64,000 nucleotides of DNA from Paracoccus sediminicola (GTDB lineage: Bacteria > Pseudomonadota > Alphaproteobacteria > Rhodobacterales > Rhodobacteraceae), in NCBI RefSeq assembly GCF_027912835.1, contig NZ_CP115768.1:1178001-1242000 (forward strand), in the 5' to 3' direction. How positions within the stretch are numbered: position 1 is the first letter of the stretch; each line of letters starts with the position of its first letter. The notes beneath the pieces are model-generated. The model made no database searches. It was given only the letters and a program-made list of their open reading frames with translations, and was not told where the DNA came from. Positions 53,679 to 63,460 of the stretch are shown one piece after another. Position numbers and translations under genes: made by a program.

Positions 53679-53705
53679 GACCCGGCCCGCGCGGCGGACC
53701 GGGTC
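53679..53705. terminator. Hairpin between convergent Hint and 5'-nucleotidase genes
   Basis: Seven-base arms GACCCGG and CCGGGTC enclose a GC-rich loop. It is 14 bases after the Hint stop and 18 bases beyond the stop of the convergent 5'-nucleotidase gene, and is preceded by AAAA, so it may act on the minus-strand transcript. Confidence 0.5.
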
Positions 53706-53723
53706 ATGTCATGGCGCCGGTAG

Positions 53724-55619
53724 TTACTGGGCGCTGTCGCCCTCGGTCTCGGCGCTTTGCGCAGCGTCGTCGGTGCTAGCGCTGTCCTCGGCCTCTTCGG
53801 TGACGTCGTCGGCGGCGTCGTCAGTGCCAGCCTCTTCCGAGCCGGGCTCTGCCGATTCCGTCGCGTCGTCGCTGCCCGAAGTTTCGGCTTCGGCGCTGTC
53901 ATCGGATGCGGTGCTTTCGGCAGAAGAGGCTTCGCCTTCGGCGGGGGTCTCTTCGCTTTCGGCGGCATCGTCTGCGGCGCTGCCTTCGCCCGCATCCGCC
54001 CCGGCCTCTTCCCCGATCACGGTGATCCGGCCATCGGTTTCAGCGGTGAAGTCAGGCCCCTGCTCGGCCAGATATTCCGCCAGCACATCGGCGAGATCCG
54101 GGCCGAAATCATAGGCTTTCGTTCCATTGGTCGCGAACATGTCGTAACCGTCCCCGCCGCCGCGCATATAGTTGTTCGAGACGACGCCATATTCGGCCTG
54201 GCTGTCGATCGGACCCCATTCCCCGTCGGTCATCACCTGCACATCGCTGATCCGTTGGCCAATCTCGGCCGAGGGATCGACGGTGTATCGAAGACCCGCG
54301 ACCTGCGAGAAGCGGCCGCCCTCCTCTTCAAAGGCGCTGGCTCCGTTTTCCAGCGCCGCCACGACATCGCCGCCCTTCAGCATGAAGGTCGAGAGCGTAT
54401 TCTGGAACGGCAGCACGGAAATCACCTCGCCCATCGAGATCGGCCCGGCATCGATCGAGGCGCGAAGACCGCCGCCATTCTGAATCGCGATCTGAATGCC
54501 CTGATCGGCGACGCGGGCCAGCATCGCATCGGCCACCAGCGAGCCCATCGCGCATTCGCGGAACCGGCAATCGGCGCGGTCGGCATTGATCGGCGAGGCG
54601 GTCTCGGCGACGATCTCCTCCTGCATCTCGGCGATGGGCGCGCCCAGCTCTTCGATGCGGGCGGTGATCTGCGGATCGGGCTCGATCGAGCCGTCGATCA
54701 GAATCGGCTCGCCCTCGGCGGCGGTGACGACGCCGTTATCGTCGAAGGTCAGGGTCAGATGGCCCAGATATTTGCCATAGGCATAAGCCTGCACGACCGG
54801 CACCTGAACGCCATCGGCGCCATCGACCATGAACGGGTAAGGCCCCTCGGCACTGTCATCGGTGTTCGACAGGAAGGTGTTGGTGTGGCCGCCGACAACC
54901 GCGTCGAGACCGGGAACGTTGGCCGCGATCTCTTGCTCGCCCTGAAATCCGATATGGGTGACGGCGATGATCTTGTCGATGCCCTCAGCGGTCATCTCTT
55001 CGACATCGGCGGCGATCCCGTCGACCTGGCTCTGGAAGATCAGCGCATCGCCGGGAGAGCTGATCTCGGGCGTGTCGATGGTGGTGCCGCCGACGATGCC
55101 GATACGCTCTCCGCCGAGCTCGATCACGGCCGAACCCTTCAGCTTGTCGGCCAGAATGTTCGACTGGCTGGCGTCGATATTGGCAGAAAGCACGGGGAAT
55201 TCGGCGGCGTCGATCAGCGCCGAGACCGCCTCGGGGCCATCGTCGAATTCATGGTTGCCGACCGCCATCGCGTCATAGCCGAGCCGGTTCATGAACTCGG
55301 CCGCGGCCTCGCCCTTATAAGTGGTGTAGAACAGGCTGCCCTGGAACTGGTCGCCGCCATCGAGCAGCAGAACCGGTTCGCCGGCCTCTTCATACTGAGC
55401 GCGCAGCTCGGCGATCTTGGTGGCCAGCCGCGCGGTGCCGCCAAAGCATTCGCCCGCCGCCTCGGTTTCGTCATCGCAGGTCGAATCATATTTGTTGATC
55501 GCCTCGATGCGGCTGTGAAAATCGTTGGTGTGCAGGATATGCAGCTTGGTTTCGGCCTGCGCCGCACCCGCGGTCAGGGCGAGCGTGGCAGCAGTGGCCA
55601 TCAGGCGGGACTTGGTCAT
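53724..55619 (-). CDS. Periplasmic 5'-nucleotidase with an acidic low-complexity tail
   Basis: The 631-residue enzyme has a signal peptide (MTKSRLMATAATLALTAGAAQA), a metallophosphoesterase domain with LHTNDFHSRIE, LLDGGDQFQGS, VGNHEFDDG, VTHIGFQ and VGGHTNTF, and a 5'-nucleotidase C-terminal domain with QNGGGLRASID and YMRGGGDGYDMF. It removes phosphate from extracellular nucleotides. The last 95 residues (537-631) contain only A, D, E, G, P, Q, S, T and V, with no basic or aromatic residue and no sorting motif. Such a tail may be a linker or a calcium-loving extracellular module; this is inferred. Confidence 0.92.
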   Translation of the reverse strand: MTKSRLMATAATLALTAGAAQAETKLHILHTNDFHSRIEAINKYDSTCDDETEAAGECFGGTARLATKIAELRAQYEEAGEPVLLLDGGDQFQGSLFYTTYKGEAAAEFMNRLGYDAMAVGNHEFDDGPEAVSALIDAAEFPVLSANIDASQSNILADKLKGSAVIELGGERIGIVGGTTIDTPEISSPGDALIFQSQVDGIAADVEEMTAEGIDKIIAVTHIGFQGEQEIAANVPGLDAVVGGHTNTFLSNTDDSAEGPYPFMVDGADGVQVPVVQAYAYGKYLGHLTLTFDDNGVVTAAEGEPILIDGSIEPDPQITARIEELGAPIAEMQEEIVAETASPINADRADCRFRECAMGSLVADAMLARVADQGIQIAIQNGGGLRASIDAGPISMGEVISVLPFQNTLSTFMLKGGDVVAALENGASAFEEEGGRFSQVAGLRYTVDPSAEIGQRISDVQVMTDGEWGPIDSQAEYGVVSNNYMRGGGDGYDMFATNGTKAYDFGPDLADVLAEYLAEQGPDFTAETDGRITVIGEEAGADAGEGSAADDAAESEETPAEGEASSAESTASDDSAEAETSGSDDATESAEPGSEEAGTDDAADDVTEEAEDSASTDDAAQSAETEGDSAQ

Positions 55620-55802
55620 GGAACTCTCCTTGGCAGGGACGTCATGCAAACGTCACAATCTCGACACATTGGCGCGTGCTCCGGGATGCGTCAAACGTTC
55701 ATCGCATAGCCGGTCAACACGACGGCGTTGTGACGGTGGTCCGGTTGGCGTCGGGTCAATCCGGGGCTTGACCCCGCCGGCGCATCGGCACAGATACGCG
55801 CC

Positions 55803-56138
55803 ATGCTTGTCTACAAGGTCCTCCGAGACGCCGAATGGCGTGATTTCCAGCGTGACGGCGCCACCGAAGGCGCGCCGGTGGATCTGGCTGACGGTTACAT
55901 CCATTTCTCCACCGCCGAGACCCTTCAGGAGACGCTCGACAAGCATTTTGCCGGCGAGGACGGTCTGTGGCTGATCGCCTGCGAGGCCGACGCGCTGGGC
56001 GCCAAGCTGACATGGGAAGAATCGCGCGGCGGGCTTCTGTTCCCGCATCTCTATCGGGCGCTTTCTCTGGCGGATGTCGCCTGGTGGCGGGCTTTGCCGC
56101 TCGGCCCGGATGGCCACGAGACGGGGGTCGCGCCATGA
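55803..56138 (+). CDS. DUF952 domain-containing protein
   Basis: The 111-residue product is a DUF952 protein, with [40 protein letters not shown] and a C-terminal [16 protein letters not shown]. The fold is related to ADP-ribosyltransferase-like proteins, but the activity is not established. It overlaps the pyrD start as ATGA, a pairing that is common in alphaproteobacteria. Confidence 0.9.
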   Translation: MLVYKVLRDAEWRDFQRDGATEGAPVDLADGYIHFSTAETLQETLDKHFAGEDGLWLIACEADALGAKLTWEESRGGLLFPHLYRALSLADVAWWRALPLGPDGHETGVAP

Positions 56139-57205
56139 GGATCATCGAGCGGATCGGCGTGGAGGCGCTGCACCGGATGGAGCCCGAGCGGGCGCATGAT
56201 CTGTCCATCGCGGCGCTGTCGCGCGGGCTGGTGCCGATGCCGGGCGCGCCGGTCAGCTCGCCGCGCCTGCGGACGCGGCTGGCGGGGATGGATCTTCCCA
56301 ACCCGGTCGGGCTGGCAGCGGGTTATGACAAGAACGGCCGCGCCTGCGCGGCGCTGATGCGGGCGGGTTTCGGCTTTATCGAATGCGGCGCGGCGACACC
56401 GCGTCCGCAGACCGGAAATGACAAGCCCCGCCTCTTCCGGCTGAGCGGCAGCGAGGCGATCATCAACCGTTTCGGCTTCAACAACGAAGGTGCCGCGGTG
56501 ATTGCACAACGTCTCGCGGCGCGTCCGGCGGGCGTCCCGGTCGGGCTGAATATCGGCGCCAATCGCGACAGCGAGGACCGCGCGGCCGATTTCGCCGAGG
56601 TGGTCCGAGTGGCCGGCGAGACCGCAGATTTCCTGACCGTGAATGTCTCTTCGCCCAATACCGAACGCCTGCGCGAGCTTCAGGGCGCCGAGGCGCTTGC
56701 CGCGCTGTTGAAAGGCGTGATGGCGGCGCGCGATTCGCTGCCGGTGCGGCGGCCCGTGTTTCTCAAGATCGCGCCCGATCTCGATGAGAACGCGCTCGCC
56801 GATCTGGCCAATGTGGCGAAATCGGTCGGGGTGGACGCGATCATCGCGACCAATACCACGCTGTCACGCGATGGCGTGACCGACCCGCAATCGGCCCAGC
56901 CGGGCGGGATGTCCGGGCGGCCGCTTTTCGCACGCTCGACGCGGGTTCTGGCGCAGATTTACCGGATGACCGGCGGGCATGTGCCGCTGATCGGCGTTGG
57001 CGGCATCAACAGCGTCGAGGATGCCTGGCAGAAGATCCGCGCCGGGGCGAGCGCGGTGCAGCTTTATACAGCGTTGATCTATCATGGGTTTTCGCGCGCC
57101 GCCGAGATTGCCCGCGGGCTCGATCAGCGGGCCGAGCGCGAGGGTCTGGCGAGCCTGTCGGAACTCACCGGCACCGGCGCAGAGGAATGGGCGCGCGCCC
57201 GCTGA
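56135..57205 (+). CDS. pyrD: Dihydroorotate dehydrogenase (quinone), class 2
   Basis: PyrD oxidises dihydroorotate to orotate at the inner membrane, passing electrons to quinone, in pyrimidine synthesis. The 356-residue product has the class 2 N-terminal helix (residues 1-30, with [15 protein letters not shown]), [10 protein letters not shown] for [34 protein letters not shown] with the catalytic Ser, and [21 protein letters not shown]. Class 2 with Ser as base is supported by the NVSSPNT motif. It follows the DUF952 gene with a 4-base overlap. Confidence 0.96.
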   Translation: MRIIERIGVEALHRMEPERAHDLSIAALSRGLVPMPGAPVSSPRLRTRLAGMDLPNPVGLAAGYDKNGRACAALMRAGFGFIECGAATPRPQTGNDKPRLFRLSGSEAIINRFGFNNEGAAVIAQRLAARPAGVPVGLNIGANRDSEDRAADFAEVVRVAGETADFLTVNVSSPNTERLRELQGAEALAALLKGVMAARDSLPVRRPVFLKIAPDLDENALADLANVAKSVGVDAIIATNTTLSRDGVTDPQSAQPGGMSGRPLFARSTRVLAQIYRMTGGHVPLIGVGGINSVEDAWQKIRAGASAVQLYTALIYHGFSRAAEIARGLDQRAEREGLASLSELTGTGAEEWARAR

Positions 57206-57317
57206 GGCAGCGCGCCTGACCGGCCGGTGGATCGGCCGAGGCTTTCGGCGCATTTCGCAATTCCCCCCTGCCTCGTTTCCGCCTAACCTGATCCGCGATA
57301 TTCTGGCGGAGTTCTTC

Positions 57318-57977
57318 ATGCTGACCATTCACGGTGTCACCCGGTCCCGCGCGTCGCGCATCATCTGGCTCTGCCATGAGATCGGCCTGCCCTTCCGGCA
57401 AGAGCCCGTCATCCAGGCCTATCGCGTGGCCGACCCCGAAGCGGCTGAGGCGCCGCTGAACACCGACAGCCCTGCCTTTCGCCGCATCGCCCCGGCCGGG
57501 GCGATCCCGGTGATCGAGGATGACGGGCTGGTTCTGTCGGAATCCTATGCGATCACGCTTTATCTCGCCCGCAAACACAGCGCCCCGCTCGGCCCCTCCG
57601 ACGCCGCCGAGGACGCGCTGATGATGCAGTGGAGCTTCTACGCCGCAACCGCGGTCGAGCCGGATGCGCTGACCCTGCTGTTCCTGCACGGGCGCGGATC
57701 GGCGCAGAGCGGCGACGATCAGGCCCTCATCGCCAATGCCGCCGAGCGGCTGATCCGACCGTTCCGTGTGATCGAGGATCGCGTCGCCAGTCAGGGCCAG
57801 CTTGTTGCGGGACGTTTTACCGTCGCCGATATCAACATGGCCGAAACGATCCGATATGCGCAGGGCTATGCGCCGCTGATGGACCAGTTCCCCGGCATCG
57901 CGCAATGGCTGGCCGATGCGCAGGCCCGCCCGGCATTTCAGAAGATGTGGGAGGCGCGGCTGTCCGAGCCGGAATAG
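57318..57977 (+). CDS. Glutathione S-transferase family protein
   Basis: The 219-residue product has an N-terminal thioredoxin-like domain (LTIHGVTRSRASRIIWLCHE, PAGAIPVIEDDGLVLSESYAI with the glutathione-binding ES) and an all-helical C-terminal domain (about 90-215, FTVADINMAE for the conserved N-capping box). Ser in the TRSRAS segment fits a Ser-type GST. The substrate is unknown. GGCGGAG precedes the ATG at 57318. Confidence 0.9.
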   Translation: MLTIHGVTRSRASRIIWLCHEIGLPFRQEPVIQAYRVADPEAAEAPLNTDSPAFRRIAPAGAIPVIEDDGLVLSESYAITLYLARKHSAPLGPSDAAEDALMMQWSFYAATAVEPDALTLLFLHGRGSAQSGDDQALIANAAERLIRPFRVIEDRVASQGQLVAGRFTVADINMAETIRYAQGYAPLMDQFPGIAQWLADAQARPAFQKMWEARLSEPE

Positions 57978-58008
57978 ACATTGAAATACACATTTCATCA
58001 TGCAATGT
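57978..58008. promoter_or_regulatory. Nested inverted repeats before the toxin-antitoxin pair
   Basis: An outer repeat ACATTG/CAATGT (57978-57983 and 58003-58008) encloses GAAAT-ACAC-ATTTC (57983-57996). The region lies just after the GST stop and 25 bases before the antitoxin ATG. Phd-type antitoxins repress their own promoter at palindromes, so this is a candidate operator. It is AT-rich relative to its surroundings. Confidence 0.5.
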
Positions 58009-58032
58009 ATCGTCCGATGGAAAGGACACCGC

Positions 58033-58281
58033 ATGACCCGTCTGCTGACCAACCATATCTGCACCATGACCGAGCTGCGCGAGCCGCATAAGGTGCTCGA
58101 ACGCTCGGGCGGCAAGCCGGTGGCGATCCTGAAGAACTCGCAGTTGGTGGGCTATCTGGTGCCGGAAGAGGCGACCGAGACGGCGCCGCACCGATATGCC
58201 ACGCGCGAAGAGGTGATGGAGGCGCTGCAGCGCACCGAGGCGCAAGCGCAGCCGGTGCTGGATTACCTGCGCGACAAGTGA
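58033..58281 (+). CDS. phd: Type II antitoxin, Phd/YefM family
   Basis: The 82-residue product fits the Phd/YefM fold: an N-terminal TMTELREPHKVLERSGGKPVAILKN (shown as TMTELREPHKVLERSG) with the DNA-binding ribbon-helix core, KNSQLVGYLVPEE, and a charged C-terminal tail that would wrap the toxin. The ATG at 58033 follows AAAGGACACCGC; an ATG 11 codons earlier is less likely. It overlaps the toxin start as GTGA, the usual coupling that makes antitoxin before toxin. Confidence 0.88.
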   Translation: MTRLLTNHICTMTELREPHKVLERSGGKPVAILKNSQLVGYLVPEEATETAPHRYATREEVMEALQRTEAQAQPVLDYLRDK

Positions 58282-58670
58282 GCGACCGGATGCGCGAATG
58301 GCTGCTGCCCTCGCCCGATATGGTCGAGATGATCCACGATGCCGTGCTGAACCCTGGCGAGCTTGCCGGCATGGCGCGCGACAAGTCGCTGGAAGGCATG
58401 CTTGCCCGAGTCGAGAACCGTCTCGCCTATGGCATGGTCGAGGATGTTTTCGGGCTCGTCGCGGTCTATGCCAAGGCGATCTCGCAAGGGCATTGCTTCA
58501 ACGACGCGAACAAGCGGACCGCCTATCGCGTGATGCAGATCGTTCTGGACATGAATGGCGCGCGGGAACCGGATGTCGCGCCGGAGGTGATCGGCGACAA
58601 GATCATCGCCCTCGCTCAGGGCCGGATCGACGATGGCGATCTGGCGGAATGGCTGCGCGCCCATCGCTGA
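58278..58670 (+). CDS. doc: Type II toxin, death-on-curing (Doc) family
   Basis: Doc toxins phosphorylate EF-Tu and halt translation. The 130-residue product has the Fic/Doc motif in HCFNDANKRTAYRVM (HxFxDANKR) at about residues 74-88, and the preceding AKAISQG and VEDVFGLVAVYAKAI helix. The GTG at 58278 overlaps the antitoxin stop; an ATG four codons in is possible. All key residues seem intact, so the toxin may be active. Doc without plasmid genes near it suggests a chromosomal copy. Confidence 0.9.
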   Translation: MSDRMREWLLPSPDMVEMIHDAVLNPGELAGMARDKSLEGMLARVENRLAYGMVEDVFGLVAVYAKAISQGHCFNDANKRTAYRVMQIVLDMNGAREPDVAPEVIGDKIIALAQGRIDDGDLAEWLRAHR

Positions 58671-58687
58671 CCGCTACCCCTTGCGGC

Positions 58688-58726
58688 GGGCCGTCTCGGC
58701 GCCACAAAGCCTTGCCGAGACAGCCC
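58688..58726 (+). terminator. Hairpin after the toxin gene
   Basis: Eight-base arms GTCTCGGC (58693-58700) and GCCGAGAC (58714-58721), extended by GGGC/GCCC after one mismatch, lie 18 bases after the doc stop. No T-tract follows, so termination is plausible but not proved. Confidence 0.5.
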
Positions 58727-58766
58727 GCTTCATGAGATAAGCGCGGAAACCAAAAGCGAGCAGAGC

Positions 58767-60734
58767 ATGGCCGACGACCTATTCCCCACCACGACGGAGG
58801 ACACCAGCTATTCCGCCGCCTCGATCGAGGTGCTGGAGGGGCTGGAGCCGGTGCGCAAACGTCCCGGCATGTATATCGGCGGCACCGATGAACGCGCGCT
58901 GCACCATCTGGTCGCAGAGATCCTCGACAACTCGATGGACGAAGCCGTCGCGGGCCATGCCACCCGTATCGAGGTCGAACTGCACGCAGATTACAGCGTC
59001 ACTATTCGCGATAACGGGCGCGGCATCCCGATCGATCCGCATCCGAAATTCCCCGGCAAATCCGCGCTTGAGGTGATCCTCTGCACGCTCCATGCGGGCG
59101 GGAAATTCTCGGGCGATGCCTATCAGACTTCGGGCGGGTTGCACGGCGTCGGGGCCTCGGTGGTCAACGCGCTGTCGGACCGGCTCGTGGTGCAGGTGGC
59201 GCGCAATAAGGAGCTGTTCGAGCAGAGCTTTTCGCGCGGGATCCCGCAGGGCCCGGCGGAAAAGATCGGCGCGGCCCCGAACCGGCGCGGCACCACCGTC
59301 ACCTTCCATGCCGATGAGGAAATCTTCGGCCATCACCGTTTCAAGCCCGCGCGGCTGCTGAAGATGGTGAAATCCAAGGCCTATCTGTTCTCCGGCGTCG
59401 AAATCCGCTGGAAATCCGAGATCGACGATGGCGAAACCCCGCTCGAGGCCACGTTCCACTTTCCCGGCGGCCTCGCCGATTATCTGACCGAGACGCTGGA
59501 TGGTGTGACCACCTATGCCGACCGTCCGTTCTCGGGCAATGTCGATTTCAAGGAACGTTTCGGCGTTCCCGGCAAGGTCGATTGGGCGATCAACTGGACG
59601 CCGTCGCGTGACGGCTTCATCCAGTCCTATTGCAACACCGTCCCCACGCCCGAGGGCGGCACGCATGAGGCCGGGTTCTGGGCCGCGATCCTGAAAGGGG
59701 TCCGCGCTTACGGCGAACTCGCCAACAACAAGAAGGCCGCCCAGATCACCCGCGAAGATCTGATCACCGGCGGCTGCGCGCTTGTGTCCTGCTTCATCCG
59801 CGAACCGGAATTCGTCGGCCAGACTAAGGACCGGCTGGCCACGACCGAGGCGCAGAGGCTGGTCGAAGGCGCGGTGCGCGACCATTTCGACAACTGGCTG
59901 GCCAGCGATCCGAAATCGGCGGGCGCGATCCTCGACTTCCTGATCCTGCGCGCCGAGGAACGGCTGCGCCGCCGTCAGGAAAAGGAAACGCAGCGCAAGA
60001 CCGCGACGCAAAAGCTGCGCCTGCCCGGCAAGCTGGTCGATTGCAGTGCCAAGAACCGCGCCGGGACCGAGATCTTCATCGTCGAAGGGGACTCGGCCGG
60101 CGGCTCGGCCAAGCAGGCACGCGACCGCAATACGCAGGCGCTCCTGCCGCTGAAGGGCAAGATCCTGAACGTGCTGGGCGCGGCCTCGGGCAAGCTGGGT
60201 TCGAACCAGGAGATCAACGATCTCTGTCAGGCGCTCGGCGTCGGGATGGGCACGAAGTTCAACGTGGATGATCTGCGCTATGACAAGATCATCATCATGA
60301 CCGATGCCGATGTGGATGGCGCGCATATCGCCTCGCTGCTGATGACGTTCTTCTTCACCCAGATGCGGCCGCTGATCGACAAGGGGCATCTCTATCTCGC
60401 CTGCCCGCCGCTCTACCGGCTGACCCAGGGCTCGGAGCGGGTCTATGTCGCCGATGAGGCCGAAAAAGAGGCGATGATGGCCAAGGGACTTGGCGGGCGC
60501 GGCAAGATCGACGTGCAGCGCTTCAAGGGTCTGGGCGAGATGGATGCGAAGGATCTGAAAGAAACCACGATGAACCCCAGGACGCGCAAGCTGATCCGGG
60601 TGAGCATCGATGATGACGCCGCTGGCGAAACCGGCGATCTGGTCGAGCGGCTGATGGGCAAGAAGCCCGAGCTGCGCTTTCAGTATATCCAGGAAAACGC
60701 CCGCTTCGTCGAGGATGACGGGCTGGATGTCTGA
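58767..60734 (+). CDS. parE: DNA topoisomerase IV subunit B
   Basis: ParE is the ATPase half of topoisomerase IV, which unlinks daughter chromosomes. The 655-residue product shows the GHKL ATPase with [19 protein letters not shown] and [15 protein letters not shown], the Toprim motifs [17 protein letters not shown] and [13 protein letters not shown], and the C-terminal [18 protein letters not shown]. The sequence PLKGKILNV is typical of ParE and GyrB; the length and [16 protein letters not shown] pattern favour ParE. It is unrelated in role to the upstream toxin-antitoxin genes. Confidence 0.94.
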   Translation: MADDLFPTTTEDTSYSAASIEVLEGLEPVRKRPGMYIGGTDERALHHLVAEILDNSMDEAVAGHATRIEVELHADYSVTIRDNGRGIPIDPHPKFPGKSALEVILCTLHAGGKFSGDAYQTSGGLHGVGASVVNALSDRLVVQVARNKELFEQSFSRGIPQGPAEKIGAAPNRRGTTVTFHADEEIFGHHRFKPARLLKMVKSKAYLFSGVEIRWKSEIDDGETPLEATFHFPGGLADYLTETLDGVTTYADRPFSGNVDFKERFGVPGKVDWAINWTPSRDGFIQSYCNTVPTPEGGTHEAGFWAAILKGVRAYGELANNKKAAQITREDLITGGCALVSCFIREPEFVGQTKDRLATTEAQRLVEGAVRDHFDNWLASDPKSAGAILDFLILRAEERLRRRQEKETQRKTATQKLRLPGKLVDCSAKNRAGTEIFIVEGDSAGGSAKQARDRNTQALLPLKGKILNVLGAASGKLGSNQEINDLCQALGVGMGTKFNVDDLRYDKIIIMTDADVDGAHIASLLMTFFFTQMRPLIDKGHLYLACPPLYRLTQGSERVYVADEAEKEAMMAKGLGGRGKIDVQRFKGLGEMDAKDLKETTMNPRTRKLIRVSIDDDAAGETGDLVERLMGKKPELRFQYIQENARFVEDDGLDV

Positions 60735-60848
60735 TCGCCGCCGCGATGGGTGAGCGCCGGGCAATGTATCGCCAGCCCGGTCCGCGATGCGCGTAATGAT
60801 CGCCACCTGCCTTTGCCAACTCAATCTGCCTTGCCGAGTATCCTGATC

Positions 60849-61544
60849 GTGACGACCGCCCCGCCGCTTTCGCTGACCGATGACCATGTCCGCCGCGCCA
60901 CGCGTCAGATCGTGGGCGCGCGGCACAGGCTGGAATGGCATTTGCTGGAGGACCGTGACCTCGACGCCATCGCGGCGCGGCTGACCAGGGGAAGGCAGCG
61001 GCCCATCCCGATCTTCGCCTATGGATCGCTGATCTGGAACCCGGATTTCGCCGTGCACCGCCGGACCCGCGCCACGGCGCTTGGCTGGCACCGGCAGTTC
61101 AATATCTCTCTGGACCATTTCCGCGGCTCGCCCGCGCAGCTTGGCCTGATGCTGGCCCTGGCCCGGGGCGGCCGCTGCGAGGGGCTGGTGCTGGAAATCG
61201 CTCCGGGGACGGAACGCGAGTCGCTGCGTTCGATCCTACGGCGCGAGCTTGTGGCCCATGAATTGTCGCGCAACGCCTCTTGGATCGAGGTCGAGACGGC
61301 TCAGGGGCGCAGCGAAGCGCTGACCTTCTATGCCGGGCCCGTCGATACGGATCTGGCCGATCTGACGATCGCGGAACAGGCGATGCGGCTGGCGCGGGCC
61401 TGCGGCCCGGCGGGTTCGGGCGCGGAGTATCTGCTGCGCACCGCGCGCGGGCTGCGCGAGGCGGGGATCGTCGATCCCTATATCTGGGAGCTTCAGGCGC
61501 GGGTCGCCGCGGAAATCGACAGCTGGACCGGCCAGCCGGAGTAA
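60849..61544 (+). CDS. Glutathione-specific gamma-glutamylcyclotransferase (ChaC-like)
   Basis: ChaC cleaves glutathione to 5-oxoproline and cysteinylglycine. The product (231 residues from a GTG at 60849) has the family motif IFAYGSLIWNPDF, RATALGWHRQFNI, FRGSPAQLGLMLALARGGRCEGLVLEI (part shown) and a C-terminal SGAEYLLRTARGLREAGIVDPYIWEL (part shown). The start is uncertain: the frame opens at 60750 and no start has a strong ribosome binding site; GTG 60849 gives the shortest plausible protein. Its stop is two bases from the convergent PAP2 stop. Confidence 0.88.
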   Translation: MTTAPPLSLTDDHVRRATRQIVGARHRLEWHLLEDRDLDAIAARLTRGRQRPIPIFAYGSLIWNPDFAVHRRTRATALGWHRQFNISLDHFRGSPAQLGLMLALARGGRCEGLVLEIAPGTERESLRSILRRELVAHELSRNASWIEVETAQGRSEALTFYAGPVDTDLADLTIAEQAMRLARACGPAGSGAEYLLRTARGLREAGIVDPYIWELQARVAAEIDSWTGQPE

Positions 61545-61546
61545 GA

Positions 61547-62062
61547 TCAGAAACCGAGCCCGATGGAAAAACTGGCGCCGTCTGTTCCGATGCCGAAATC
61601 CGCCGCGCCGAAGCTGAACCCGATCAATGCACCGGCCATGACCTGGTGCGGATTATGGGCGCGGGCCTGCACCCTGCTCCATGCCGCGAGTCCGGCGGTG
61701 CCATAGGCGGCGGCGCCCGCAGCGGTATTGTCTTCGAAGCATTTTCCGGCGAGATCCGCGGCGCCGAAAAACGCCGCTGCGCTGTGGCCCGAGGGGAAGC
61801 CGAGCCCCTCGCCATTCGGGCGCAGCGAGATCGGCCTGCCGTCTAGCGCGCGCTTCATCACATAGGTCACCGCGACATGGGAAAGGCCGCGAACGGCGAA
61901 ATCCTCGAGCCGGTCCTCACGCTCGGCGCAGACCGCCGCGGCCAGCGGAAGGGCATATTTCATACCCGTTCCGAATTGCTCGAAAGGATCGGCATTGGCG
62001 GGCAGCGGGGCAGCGCCGAGCGCGGCGATCCCGGCAATGGCGCTGAGCGAGGCAAGCCGCAT
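61547..62062 (-). CDS. PAP2 family phosphatase, exported
   Basis: The 171-residue product has a signal peptide (MRLASLSAIAGIAALGAAPLPANA) and then a PAP2-like phosphatase domain: KRALDGRP (motif 1), PSGHSAAAF (motif 2, with the catalytic His), and SRVQARAHNPHQV (motif 3). In motif 3 the usual Asp of SRxxxxxHxxxD is Gln, while the His nucleophile is kept. The ATG at 62062 is chosen, seven bases after the clpX stop, so it is probably co-transcribed with clpX. A longer start would overlap clpX. Confidence 0.78.
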   Translation of the reverse strand: MRLASLSAIAGIAALGAAPLPANADPFEQFGTGMKYALPLAAAVCAEREDRLEDFAVRGLSHVAVTYVMKRALDGRPISLRPNGEGLGFPSGHSAAAFFGAADLAGKCFEDNTAAGAAAYGTAGLAAWSRVQARAHNPHQVMAGALIGFSFGAADFGIGTDGASFSIGLGF

Positions 62063-62069
62063 CGGCGCG

Positions 62070-63332
<1,263 letters not shown>

Positions 63333-63397
63333 GCTTCGTCCTTAGTCCTGGGCGGGCGAGCCCTGCGGGCACCCCCAGATTTGGTCGGCCCATGTTA

Positions 63398-63411
63398 GGG
63401 GTGCTGCCCCC
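63398..63411. repeat. GGGGTGCTGCCCC palindrome-like copy
   Basis: A third, less perfect copy of the GGGGC-GCT-GCCCC element lies in the 128-base gap between clpP and clpX, with one G-T pair. No other feature is seen in that gap. Confidence 0.4.
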
Positions 63412-63460
63412 ATGTCTCAATCCCCAAACCGCATCGCCGGGCACTTGGCCCGGCGCCGGA

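Noticed and set aside
53757-55709. A 650-codon open frame on the plus strand opposite the 5'-nucleotidase
   Set aside because: The opposite strand has a signal peptide and all metallophosphoesterase motifs; this frame has none.
58779-61118. A 779-codon open frame on the minus strand opposite parE
   Set aside because: It is antisense to parE, which has intact GHKL and Toprim motifs.
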